Assembly (NCBI GenBank): GCA_027623315.1
Contig: JAQBYD010000026.1
Location: 1-49,228 of the forward strand
From: Verrucomicrobiota bacterium
GTDB lineage: Bacteria > Verrucomicrobiota > Kiritimatiellia > CAJWTS01
Length of the DNA: 49,228 nt
Reading direction: 5' to 3'
The translations under genes were made by a program, and so were the position numbers. Under the pieces are notes generated by a model, which saw only the letters and a list, made by a program, of their open reading frames with translations, did no database searches and was not told the DNA's origin. Below are positions 17,152-25,149 of this stretch, in pieces; position 1 is the first letter of the stretch, and each line of letters begins with the position of its first letter.

Positions 17152-18327
17152 ATGCTATACTCACCCTTCAATGTGACCCTCAGGCCCGCGCCTGATGGAC
17201 CGACGACGGCACCGGATCACACCGCCATGACGAATCTACAACAACAACATGAGGGCGAGCAACTCAAGGGGGAGTTGCGGGCCACGCGGGCCCGACTCAA
17301 GAGCATTTTGGATGATTCGGCCGACGGTATTCTGGTTCTAGACCGGGAGAACAGGATTCTGCACTGGAACAAGGGCGCCGAGCGCATCTTCGGTTCCACC
17401 GCGGACGACGTCGTCGATACATCATTCGATACCTTCGTTCCCGATGATCTGAAGCAGAAGGGCGAACTCGCCGAGATCGCGGAGCGTGTCGAACGCGACG
17501 GGTTTCTGGCGGATTACGAGACCCGACGAGTTGCGAAGGACGGCCGCGTACTCATTGTCAATATCACATCCACGCTGCTGCGCGATGGCTCCGGCCAGGC
17601 CGTGGGGCGATCGTCGATCGTGCGGGACGTGACGGAATCGAAAAAGATCCACGAGGAGTTATTGCGGACCCGTCATTTGGCCTCAATCGGCGAGATGGCA
17701 GCCACGGTGGCCCATGAAATTCGCAACCCGTTGGCAGGCATTAGCGGGGCTATCCAGGTGATTCGTGACGGACTGGATGACGAAGACCCGCGGCGCAATG
17801 TCGTCCGGGAGATGCTGGAGCATGTGAGCCGCTTGGACGACACCGTGAGGGACATGCTGTTGCTGTCGAAACCGTGGCAGCCCGTGAGGCAAGCCTGCGT
17901 GCTTGGGGACGTTGTCGAGAAGATTCTGGCGGACATGCGGGCCCATCCGGAGTTTGACAACGTGCGCTTCAGTTGTGAGGGTGACGGTGGCCACGACGCC
18001 CGGATCGATCCGCTTCTGCTGGAGCAAGTCATGATGAACCTGTTTCAAAACGCGGCCGATGCGATGGGTTGGCGTGGTGAAATTACGTGCCGCTTGGATG
18101 GCGACGACAGGAAAGTTTCCATCGAGGTCCTCGACCACGGCAGTGGGTGCAGCGATGAGGTTAGGGGCAAGCTGTTCGACCCGTTTTTCACGACCAAGGT
18201 CCACGGGACCGGCCTGGGGTTGGCCGTCTGCAAGAGCATCATGGACTCGCACCGGGGCGAAATTGAAATCGAGGCAGAAGCAGGTCGCGGCACCACGGTG
18301 AAGCTGTCGTTCCCGAAGGGAGAGTAG
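17152..18327 (+). CDS. PAS-domain histidine kinase (NtrB-like)
   Basis: 391 residues with no transmembrane segment, so a cytoplasmic sensor. A PAS domain spans about 45-160 (ILDDSADGILVLDRENRILHWN to VGRSSIVRDVTESKK). The HisKA domain carries the phospho-accepting His188 in VAHEIRNPLAGISG. The HATPase domain follows with NLFQNAADAM, DHGSGC, FDPFFTTKVHGTGLGLAV and GRGTTVKLSFP. ATG 17227 (25 residues in) is an alternative start, as neither has a clear ribosome site. The stop is only three bases from the start of the sigma54 response regulator, with which it must form a two-component pair. Signal unknown; a redox or small-molecule cue through PAS is likely. Confidence 0.92.
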   Translation: MLYSPFNVTLRPAPDGPTTAPDHTAMTNLQQQHEGEQLKGELRATRARLKSILDDSADGILVLDRENRILHWNKGAERIFGSTADDVVDTSFDTFVPDDLKQKGELAEIAERVERDGFLADYETRRVAKDGRVLIVNITSTLLRDGSGQAVGRSSIVRDVTESKKIHEELLRTRHLASIGEMAATVAHEIRNPLAGISGAIQVIRDGLDDEDPRRNVVREMLEHVSRLDDTVRDMLLLSKPWQPVRQACVLGDVVEKILADMRAHPEFDNVRFSCEGDGGHDARIDPLLLEQVMMNLFQNAADAMGWRGEITCRLDGDDRKVSIEVLDHGSGCSDEVRGKLFDPFFTTKVHGTGLGLAVCKSIMDSHRGEIEIEAEAGRGTTVKLSFPKGE

Positions 18328-18330
18328 AGC

Positions 18331-19701
18331 ATGGCGAAGCGCATCCTGGTTGTTGACGACGAGAATCTTATCCGCTGGTCCTTGAAGGAGCGTTTGACCA
18401 AGGACGGTCACGAGGTGGTGGAGGCGGCAACGGGCGGTGCTGCGCGACGGGCTGCGGAACAGGGGCCACTCGACCTGGTGCTGCTGGATCTGAGGCTGCC
18501 GGATGCGGACGGTGTGGTCGTCATGAAGAACATTCATCGCGTCCAGCCCAACGTGCCGGTCCTGATCATCACCGCCTACTCTACGGTCGCCACGGCGGTA
18601 GAGGCGATCAAGGAGGGGGCGTACGACTATATCGCGAAGCCGTTCAATATGGACGAACTGGCGATCATCGTGCGTCGTGCCCTGGAGACGTCGACGTTGC
18701 AGCGCAACCTGTCGCTGAGGATTGACGAGGACAAGGAGCGCTTCGGGCTGAGCAACCTGGTTGGCGAGAGCAAGGTCATGCAGGACATCGGTGCCATGAT
18801 CCGCAAAGTGGCGCGGAGTGCGACGACGACGATTTTGCTTCGCGGGGAGAGTGGCACGGGTAAGGATCTGGTCGCGCGCGTGATTCACTACGAGTCGGAG
18901 AGGGCCAACCGGATGTTCATGGACATTTCGTGTACAGCCATCACCGATACCTTGCTGGAATCCGAGCTATTCGGCCATGAGAAGGGCGCATTTACTGATG
19001 CGAAGAGACAGAAGAAGGGCTACTTCGAGTTGGCAGACGGCGGGACCGTGTTCCTCGACGAGATCGGTGATATGTCCGCATTGCTTCAATCCAAATTGCT
19101 GCATGTCCTCGAGTACAAGTCTTTCAAACGGGTAGGCGGCGGGGACGACATCTCGGTCGACGTACGAATCGTAGCGGCGACCAACAGGGACTTGGAAGAC
19201 GCCGTCCAAGAGTCCCAATTTCGAGAGGATCTCTACTATCGGTTCAATGTTCTACCGATCATCATTCCTCCGTTGCGTGATCGGATCGACGACGTCCCGC
19301 TTTTGGCCAATCATTTCCTGCGCGATATGTCCGCGGAGCTTCGCCGCGGAGAGATGCACTTCTCGCGCGAGGCCATGCACAAGCTTGAAGACTACCGCTG
19401 GCCCGGGAACGTTCGTGAGCTTCGCAACGCCGTCGAGCGGGCCCTGCTGCTTTGTGAAGCGGACGTGATAACGGGCGACGACATTCTGCTGGGGCGTTCC
19501 ATGGTGGGGAACGCCGCGCAGAAAACGGACGCTCGGATCATTCTGCCCGCGGAGGGATGTGAACTGGAGCAAGTCGAACGCGAACTGGTCGCCCAGGCTC
19601 TCGCCCGAACCCAGGGAAACCGAACACGTGCAGCCCAGCTTCTCGGGGTCTCCCGCGACCAGGTGAGGTACAAGATCGAGAAGTATGGTCTGGACGCGTA
19701 G
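18331..19701 (+). CDS. NtrC-type sigma54-dependent response regulator
   Basis: 456 residues. The receiver domain has DD (9-10), the phospho-acceptor Asp53 in LVLLDLRLPDADG and Lys103. The AAA+ domain holds Walker A GESGTGKD (172-179), the sigma54-contacting loop GAFTDA (219-224; the canonical form is GAFTGA), Walker B GGTVFLDEIGDM and an Arg-finger block REDLYYRFNVLPI. The C-terminus (about 415-453) is a Fis-type HTH: ALARTQGNRTRAAQLLGVSR. Paired with the histidine kinase just upstream. The sigma54-like promoter at 20432-20447, 700 bases downstream, makes the cytochrome operon a natural candidate target (inference). Confidence 0.94.
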   Translation: MAKRILVVDDENLIRWSLKERLTKDGHEVVEAATGGAARRAAEQGPLDLVLLDLRLPDADGVVVMKNIHRVQPNVPVLIITAYSTVATAVEAIKEGAYDYIAKPFNMDELAIIVRRALETSTLQRNLSLRIDEDKERFGLSNLVGESKVMQDIGAMIRKVARSATTTILLRGESGTGKDLVARVIHYESERANRMFMDISCTAITDTLLESELFGHEKGAFTDAKRQKKGYFELADGGTVFLDEIGDMSALLQSKLLHVLEYKSFKRVGGGDDISVDVRIVAATNRDLEDAVQESQFREDLYYRFNVLPIIIPPLRDRIDDVPLLANHFLRDMSAELRRGEMHFSREAMHKLEDYRWPGNVRELRNAVERALLLCEADVITGDDILLGRSMVGNAAQKTDARIILPAEGCELEQVERELVAQALARTQGNRTRAAQLLGVSRDQVRYKIEKYGLDA

Positions 19702-19730
19702 CCATCCGCATCCCGCGGTGAGTTAGCCTC

Positions 19731-19994
19731 TCATTTCGGCGCTGGCCGATGTTCACCCTCGCGGAATGGCGGCAGGAACGCCACTTCGTCGCCGTCCTCA
19801 AGTACCGTATCGAAGTGACTGAGGTTGAAATTAACGGACACCAGCAGGGCGTCCTTGTGTTCGAGGATCGGAGCGAGAGCCGGCGCCGACTTCACCACAT
19901 CTATTAAGGGTCTGCGTTCGTCGATCGGCAGTGACATCTTGTCACAAGCCATCGACTGCACACAGTCCCCGTAAAACAAGAATTTGACTTCCAT
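19731..19994 (-). CDS. MoaD/ThiS-like ubiquitin-fold protein lacking the GG tail
   Basis: 87 residues. The pattern EVKFLFYGDCVQ, ILEHKDALLVSVNF, HFDTVLEDGDEVAFLPPF is that of the beta-grasp sulfur carriers MoaD and ThiS. Those end in Gly-Gly, which is adenylated and thiocarboxylated. This one continues PPFREGEHRPAPK, so no terminal GG exists. It may be a non-carrier paralogue or need processing. It stands alone, between the response regulator and the cytochrome operon, on the opposite strand. Confidence 0.65.
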   Translation of the reverse strand: MEVKFLFYGDCVQSMACDKMSLPIDERRPLIDVVKSAPALAPILEHKDALLVSVNFNLSHFDTVLEDGDEVAFLPPFREGEHRPAPK

Positions 19995-20461
19995 AGAGTT
20001 GTGCCAGAATTGGACGACTCACTTGTGCGAACCGTGCTGCGTGTGATCGCGGAGCATAAGACGTACCAAGCGCATTAGCCGTGCGGCCGAGCATTCAACT
20101 ATCGTGACGACTGCGGTTTAGGCGGGCCCTTTCCGGGCTCAAATGTTGAACGCTCCTGTTTCGATTCATGTCCTTTCGGGGATCTTGGTCGCGTCGTGCT
20201 GGGAAATCGCCCATGAGACGCGGACTTCTCCACAGTGAGTCCTTGAGTTCGTCCGCCGGAGACGCCGCGTAATAGTACGCACTCGAGCGGCGAAACCGCG
20301 GAATATTCCGCACCGCGCTCCGAGGTCACGCGTTCGCGTTCGTCGCATGCCCCGGTCGATGTTGTCGCGCGAGGGCCCCGGGCGGGGCATAGAACCGCCT
20401 GAGCCACACTACGGCCGTGCGGCGATGTGAGTGGCATAGATTGTGCTAAAGACCGAAAAAC
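19995..20461. other. Intergenic, about 470 bp, upstream of the cytochrome operon
   Basis: No convincing gene is seen; short open frames on the minus strand lack ribosome sites and protein-like composition. The right end holds the sigma54-type motif at 20432-20447. The size suits a regulatory region with binding sites for an NtrC-type activator, but I did not find a convincing inverted-repeat enhancer. Confidence 0.5.
20432..20447 (+). promoter_or_regulatory. Sigma54 (-24/-12) promoter-like motif
   Basis: TGGCATAGATTGTGCT has the invariant GG (20433-20434) and GC (20445-20446) exactly ten bases apart, with TGGCA and the -12 side TGCT matching the consensus TGGCAC-N5-TTGCT. It is in the right strand just before the cytochrome operon and near a sigma54 activator. 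A caution: transcription would start near 20457-20458, only about four bases before the annotated ATG, so the leader would be nearly absent. A motif this short can occur by chance a few times in a window of this size. Confidence 0.45.
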
Positions 20462-21106
20462 ATGCGCAAAGTGTCATCCAGCTCCTGCCCGGCATGTCCG
20501 CACCGTGGGAGTGAGTCGCGGAATTCACACAGGCTTTCGGCGCTCATTGTGGGCCTCGTCTGTATGGCCGTCTTTCTAACCGCCGGGGCGGACTCGGACG
20601 AGGCGCCGTCCGACGCTCGTCCGTCCGCCGATCTTCCGTCCGCCGATCTTCCGTCCGACGGCGGGCCGGCCGAGCAATCGGACAACCTTATCGCGGTCCC
20701 ACCGCCTCCGTTCTCAGATGACGTCTTCCCTTGCTCGGACTGCCATGATGGCTCCGAGGAGGTCAACCGGACGCGCCGTCCGCTTGAGGACTTTCACGAG
20801 GAGATCATTCTGAAACATGACGAGAAGAACCGCTGGTGCCTGGATTGTCATGACGCCCAGAACCGCGACAAGCTTCACCTGGCGAGCGGCGAGTTATTGG
20901 ACTTTGAGGAGTCCTACAAGCTGTGCGGCCAGTGCCACGGTCCCAAGTTGCGAGACTGGCGCGCCGGCGATCACGGCAAGCGCACAGGTTCATGGTCCGG
21001 CGCGAAGCAGTATCTCTTGTGTGTGCACTGCCACAACCCGCACGCCCCGAAGTTCGGTTCCCTGCAGCCACTCCCGCCACCCGTACGCCCGGAGGACATT
21101 CGATGA
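20462..21106 (+). CDS. Tetrahaem periplasmic cytochrome c
   Basis: 214 residues. An N-terminal hydrophobic segment (about 26-42, LSALIVGLVCMAVFLTAGA) exports it. A low-complexity linker follows (SADLPSADLPSD, from a 15-bp tandem repeat). Four c-type haem sites are present: CSDCH, CLDCH, CGQCH, CVHCH. It is the first gene of the respiratory operon; its stop overlaps the start of the ferredoxin gene (ATGA). It probably passes electrons between the membrane NrfD/ferredoxin module and periplasmic partners. The N-terminal 25 residues contain CPAC, which is not a haem site. Start choice is uncertain because no ribosome site is visible. Confidence 0.88.
   Translation: MRKVSSSSCPACPHRGSESRNSHRLSALIVGLVCMAVFLTAGADSDEAPSDARPSADLPSADLPSDGGPAEQSDNLIAVPPPPFSDDVFPCSDCHDGSEEVNRTRRPLEDFHEEIILKHDEKNRWCLDCHDAQNRDKLHLASGELLDFEESYKLCGQCHGPKLRDWRAGDHGKRTGSWSGAKQYLLCVHCHNPHAPKFGSLQPLPPPVRPEDIR
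20621..20650 (+). repeat. 15-bp tandem repeat in cytochrome linker
   Basis: CCGTCCGCCGATCTT is present twice in exact tandem, with a further partial copy at each side. It encodes the repeated Pro-Ser-Ala-Asp-Leu linker behind the signal anchor of the tetrahaem cytochrome. Length is a multiple of three, so copy-number change would keep the frame. Confidence 0.85.
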
Positions 21107-22029
21107 GTACCGGAGAACCTGAAGCGAAGCCTGCCCGCAGCGTTTCCCGACGGTCTGCATTGAAGTGCCTTGGAGGAGCCGCGGCTGCAGCGTCGGTCGC
21201 TGCCTGTTCGAGCAACGCGGAGCGTGCAAAATTCGTGGAATCATTTATACGGACCAACTTCCGCGAATTGTCGGATGAGGATCGCCAGGGCCTGATCAAG
21301 CACTGGGAGAAGAAATATACGAAACGGTACGGCAAGCCGGTCACGGTATCGGCGACGCCTCCGCAGAAGGACGTCCTGTTCGGCTATGCGCTCGACATCT
21401 CGAGGTGTATCGGGTGTCGACGGTGCGTCTACGCCTGCGTCGAGGAGAATAATCAGTCGCGCGATCCACAGGTCCATTGGATCACGGTGCTGGAGATGGA
21501 TAAAGACAAGGGCGTTGACCTGCATCACGCGAATGCGCACTACGATGCGGAATCCGTGCCGCAGCCGGGCAAGTTCTATTTTCCAGTGCAGTGCCAGCAG
21601 TGCGAGGACCCGCCCTGCGTCAAGTCGTGCCCGGTCGGAGCGACCTGGCAGGAGCCCGACGGCATCGTCACGATCGATTACGACTGGTGCGTGGGCTGCC
21701 GCTGTTGCATGTCCGCATGCCCGTACGGTGCCAGGCATTTTAACTGGCGGGAACCGAGCATCCCAGCCGACGAGCTCAATACGGAAACCGAGTACCTCGG
21801 CAATCGCCCACGACCACGCGGCGTGGTTGAGAAGTGCACGTTCTGCATCCAGAGGACGCGCAACGGTCAATATCCGGCGTGCGTTGAGGTCTGTCCTGTC
21901 GGAGCCCGCAAATTCGGCAACCTGTTGGATCCCGAGAGCGAGATCCGATACATCATCGAGAACAAGCGGATCTTCGTTTTCAAGAAGGAACTGAACACCC
22001 GTCCGAAGTTCTTCTACTACTACGGGTAG
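21103..22029 (+). CDS. TAT-exported 4x[4Fe-4S] ferredoxin subunit (HybA/DsrO-like)
   Basis: 308 residues from ATG 21103, overlapping the previous stop. The N-terminus carries a twin-arginine signal (SVSRRSALK) followed by an alanine-rich core and a lipobox-like SVAAC, so it may be a TAT lipoprotein on the periplasmic face. Four [4Fe-4S] binding groups are visible: CIGCRRCVYAC, CQQCEDPPCVKSCP, CVGCRCCMSACP, and CTFCIQ...CVEVCP. This is the usual electron-transfer subunit paired with NrfD-type membrane proteins (HybA/HybB, DsrO/DsrP, HmcB/HmcC). No molybdoenzyme gene is present, so it likely links the quinol protein to cytochromes. The NrfD gene begins 18 bases later. Confidence 0.92.
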   Translation: MSTGEPEAKPARSVSRRSALKCLGGAAAAASVAACSSNAERAKFVESFIRTNFRELSDEDRQGLIKHWEKKYTKRYGKPVTVSATPPQKDVLFGYALDISRCIGCRRCVYACVEENNQSRDPQVHWITVLEMDKDKGVDLHHANAHYDAESVPQPGKFYFPVQCQQCEDPPCVKSCPVGATWQEPDGIVTIDYDWCVGCRCCMSACPYGARHFNWREPSIPADELNTETEYLGNRPRPRGVVEKCTFCIQRTRNGQYPACVEVCPVGARKFGNLLDPESEIRYIIENKRIFVFKKELNTRPKFFYYYG

Positions 22030-22047
22030 GCCCGCGGAGCATTAGCC

Positions 22048-23307
22048 ATGAAAGAGTTCTTCAGATTTGTCGGTGGCAGTGTGCGGATCGTCACGCGCGG
22101 CCGAAAGATGTACTACGCCTGGCTGGGCGTTCTGGTCCTCTTGATTATACAGGGCGCGCTCGCCTATGCGGAGCAATTCCGGACCGGGCTCGTCCTGACG
22201 GACATGCGGGATCCGCTCTCGTGGGGGTTCTATATCGGTAATTTCACGTTCCTGGTGGGCGTTGCGGCGGCGGCCGTGATGCTCGTGATCCCGGCGTACG
22301 TCTACCATTGGAAGCCGATGCGCGAGGTCGTGATCTTCGGCGAGCTTCTGGCGATCGCCGCGATCCTGATGTGCCTGCTGTTCGTTCTGGTGGATATGGG
22401 TCACCCCGAGCGTTTCTGGCACCTGATCCCGTTCCTGGGGACGCCGAACCTGCCGTCATCGATCCTGGCCTGGGACGCGATGGTCCTGAACGTTTATCTC
22501 GCCCTGAACCTGGTCGTGGCCACCTACCTGATCTTCTGTGCGTTCTACCGGCGCGACTACAATCACTCCGTCGTGACGGCGCTGGTGATCCTGTCGATCC
22601 CGGCCGCGGTCAGCATTCATACCGTGACGGCGTTCCTCTACAACGGGATGGCGAGCCGGCCCTACTGGAATTCCGCGATCCTGGCGCCCCGCTTCCTCGC
22701 CTCGGCCTTCTGCTCCGGACCGGCGATCCTGTTGATCCTGTTTCAGGTCCTGCGGCGTACCACGCGCTTCGAGATCCAGAAGGAGGCGTTGCACAAAATC
22801 GCCGAGCTCATGGCCTACGCCATGGCGATCAACCTTTTTCTCTTCGGTGCAGAGGTGTTCCGCGAGTACTACTCCAACACGGAGCACCTGGTCCATACGC
22901 AGTACCTGTTCAGCGGACTGCACGGGCATCCCAGCCCGATCGCCAAGTATGCCTGGGGCTCCGTCATCCTGGGAATCGTGGCGTTCGTCCTCTTCCTGAT
23001 CCCGGCGGCGCGGCGCCATCCCGTATCCATGAATCTCGGATGCGTGATGATCTACATCTCGGTCTACATCGAAAAAGGCATCGCCCTGATTGTGCCCGGT
23101 TATACGCCGGATGTTCTGGGCCAGATCTATGAGTATGTTCCGAGCATTACCGAGGTACGGGTTTCGGTGGGCATCTTCAGCGTCGGATTCCTGGCCTTTA
23201 CGCTTATGGTCAAAGTGGCGATCGGTGTCCTGTTCGGCGATATTCACGCCGCCAACGTGAGAGATGGCGACACCCTTTCGCCGGCGACCGCTCAGCCGGC
23301 CGGCTAG
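22048..23307 (+). CDS. NrfD/HybB-like quinol-interacting membrane subunit
   Basis: 419 residues with about ten hydrophobic segments, the first at about 22-42 and the last near 385-405. The pattern WGFYIGNFTFLVGVAAAAVML (helix 2), VDMGHPERFWHLIPFLGTPNL and SILAWDAMVLNVYLALN is that of NrfD-type proteins that oxidise or reduce quinols and pass electrons to a periplasmic ferredoxin. Similar arrangements occur in Hmc, Dsr, Qrc and Act complexes. A long insertion or loop with TEHLVHTQYLFSGLHGHPSP lies before helix 8. It sits between the ferredoxin gene and the 15-haem cytochrome gene in the same operon. Confidence 0.93.
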   Translation: MKEFFRFVGGSVRIVTRGRKMYYAWLGVLVLLIIQGALAYAEQFRTGLVLTDMRDPLSWGFYIGNFTFLVGVAAAAVMLVIPAYVYHWKPMREVVIFGELLAIAAILMCLLFVLVDMGHPERFWHLIPFLGTPNLPSSILAWDAMVLNVYLALNLVVATYLIFCAFYRRDYNHSVVTALVILSIPAAVSIHTVTAFLYNGMASRPYWNSAILAPRFLASAFCSGPAILLILFQVLRRTTRFEIQKEALHKIAELMAYAMAINLFLFGAEVFREYYSNTEHLVHTQYLFSGLHGHPSPIAKYAWGSVILGIVAFVLFLIPAARRHPVSMNLGCVMIYISVYIEKGIALIVPGYTPDVLGQIYEYVPSITEVRVSVGIFSVGFLAFTLMVKVAIGVLFGDIHAANVRDGDTLSPATAQPAG

Positions 23308-23360
23308 ATGACAGTGCGATTCCAGCCCGATCCGAGAGCGGCCCGAACCAGGAAGAAACC

Positions 23361-25127
23361 ATGACTGACCTGGATGACCAACAGGCCTCGGCCCCGACGA
23401 ACGGTTCAAAACGGACGTTGCGTCGTCGTCTACTGAGATGGATCGGCATCGACGCCAATCCCGGGATTCGAACGCACATCTGGTTCACGCGGCGTTTCTA
23501 CGTCCTCATGTTCGTGCTCTTCGGGCTCCCGCTGATCTCCCTGATCGGGCTCTCGATGTACTCCACCAGCCCTTCCTTTTGCAACTCGTGCCACATCATG
23601 GAGCCCTACTACAAAGCATGGGAGAGCTCGGTCCACAATCAGGTGGCCTGCGTGGACTGCCACTACCCGCCAGGGGACGCCAAGACCATGCTTTGGCACA
23701 AATTCCAGGCGCTTTCCCAGGTTGTGAAGTACGTCACGAGAACCTATTCCTCCAAGCCGTATGCAGAGGTCGATGACGAATCGTGCCTGCGCAGCGGCTG
23801 TCACTCGACGCGATTACTGCAGGGCAAAGTGCTATCCGAAAGCGGAATTATATTCGACCACCGCCCTCACCTCGAGGGTGTGCGCTACGGCCGGCAACTA
23901 CGCTGTGTCTCGTGCCATTCACAGATCGTTGTCGGTAAGCACATCGAAGTCACATGGGACACGTGCTACCTGTGCCACTTGAAAGGGCGTAAGGAAGGAC
24001 GCAATATCGAGCCGATGGGCGGTTGCCTGGCGTGTCACATGCTGCCCGATGAGCCTGTCCAGTCAGGAAACATCGTGGTCGACCATCAGCGCATCGTAAG
24101 GGATCAGCACATCAAATGCGCCAGCTGTCACCAGGACGTGATCCAGGGCGACGGGATCGTCGAAAAGGACCGCTGCCTGACCTGTCACAACCAGCAGGAG
24201 AAGCTGGACCGGTTCGACGACACGCCCTTCCTCCACGAAAATCATGTCACCAAGCACAACGTAGCTTGTTTTCACTGCCACAAGGAAATCCGGCATGGCG
24301 TCACGGCTGCGGGCACCAAGCCCCTGCAGACCGATTGTTCCGTCTGCCACACGAGCGCCCATGATTTACAGCAGAACTTCTACCGGGGCGTCGGAGCACA
24401 GGGGCTTGCGGATATGCCCAGCCCGATGTATCTGGCTAATGTCGACTGCGTGGCGTGTCATACCGAGGCGAAGCCGAGCCATCTGCACCTGAGCAAGGCG
24501 ACCACGTTCGTGGGTAGCGAGGACGGCTGCATCACCTGTCACGGCGAGGAGTATCGCGGGACGCTCTCGGAGGGCAACGATCTGGTCACCAACACGCTCC
24601 ACCGCTTACAGGACAAGCTGGCCGTGTTGAAAGTGGCGGTGGATGCCATCCCGGTGGGTGAAGCTGCCATCGAATCGGCGCGGCACCAGATCGCTGTGAC
24701 CACTACGAATCTCACCTACGTGGAATCCGTTCGCGCCGGCCACAACATCTACTATGCTTCCGCCATTCTGCGCAAAGCCGATGACGACCTGAATCAGGCA
24801 GCGGCAGGGGTTGAGATCGCGACGGGAGATCTCTCGGACCTGCCGCTTATCTCGGGAGCGTTCTGCGCAACCCTTTGCCACTCGAAGCTCGGCATTGAGG
24901 TGCCTCCCGAAACCACCGATTTCCACGGCATGGAAATGCCCCATGCCGCTCACATTGAAGATATGGAGTTGAAATGCACGACCTGCCACGAGATCAGATC
25001 ACACAAGGAGCTTGAACTGAAGGGCCTCGGTGCCTGTTACGAATGCCATGAGAAAGACGAACTGCCGACCGAGACGGCTTCAGGCAGCAGCGAACCAACG
25101 GCCGAGGCCAAGGTCGGCGGGAACTGA
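23361..25127 (+). CDS. NapC/NirT-type 15-haem membrane cytochrome c
   Basis: 588 residues. One N-terminal membrane anchor (about 49-70) is followed at once by FCNSCHIMEPYYKAW, the NapC/NirT entry. I count 15 haem attachment motifs: 13 CXXCH and two variants, CLRSGCH (CX4CH, haem 3) and CATLCH (CX3CH, haem 13). Between haems 12 and 13 lies a roughly 110-residue haem-free helical region (LHRLQDKLAVLKVAV... VRAGHNIYYASAIL). The tail is low-complexity. It likely takes electrons from the quinol pool or the NrfD module and passes them over a long haem wire. It closes the cytochrome core of the operon; ccsA follows after 22 bases. Confidence 0.93.
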   Translation: MTDLDDQQASAPTNGSKRTLRRRLLRWIGIDANPGIRTHIWFTRRFYVLMFVLFGLPLISLIGLSMYSTSPSFCNSCHIMEPYYKAWESSVHNQVACVDCHYPPGDAKTMLWHKFQALSQVVKYVTRTYSSKPYAEVDDESCLRSGCHSTRLLQGKVLSESGIIFDHRPHLEGVRYGRQLRCVSCHSQIVVGKHIEVTWDTCYLCHLKGRKEGRNIEPMGGCLACHMLPDEPVQSGNIVVDHQRIVRDQHIKCASCHQDVIQGDGIVEKDRCLTCHNQQEKLDRFDDTPFLHENHVTKHNVACFHCHKEIRHGVTAAGTKPLQTDCSVCHTSAHDLQQNFYRGVGAQGLADMPSPMYLANVDCVACHTEAKPSHLHLSKATTFVGSEDGCITCHGEEYRGTLSEGNDLVTNTLHRLQDKLAVLKVAVDAIPVGEAAIESARHQIAVTTTNLTYVESVRAGHNIYYASAILRKADDDLNQAAAGVEIATGDLSDLPLISGAFCATLCHSKLGIEVPPETTDFHGMEMPHAAHIEDMELKCTTCHEIRSHKELELKGLGACYECHEKDELPTETASGSSEPTAEAKVGGN

Positions 25128-25149
25128 AACCGCGCGGGAGAGGTGACTC

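Noticed and set aside
17683-18888. Long open frame (about 400 codons) on the minus strand
   Set aside because: It lies wholly antisense to the histidine kinase and regulator genes, whose motifs are unmistakable; long antisense frames are common in GC-rich DNA.
18986-19004. GAFTDA instead of GAFTGA in the sigma54 activator
   Set aside because: GAFTDA is, from memory, a common natural variant in NtrC-type regulators, and all other AAA+ motifs are intact, so I do not treat it as a defect.
20095-20437. Several overlapping short frames before the cytochrome operon
   Set aside because: Arg/Ser-rich shadow translations without ribosome sites or conserved blocks.
22456-23409. Open frame of about 317 codons on the minus strand
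   Set aside because: Antisense to NrfD and the start of the 15-haem cytochrome gene; composition typical of a shadow frame.
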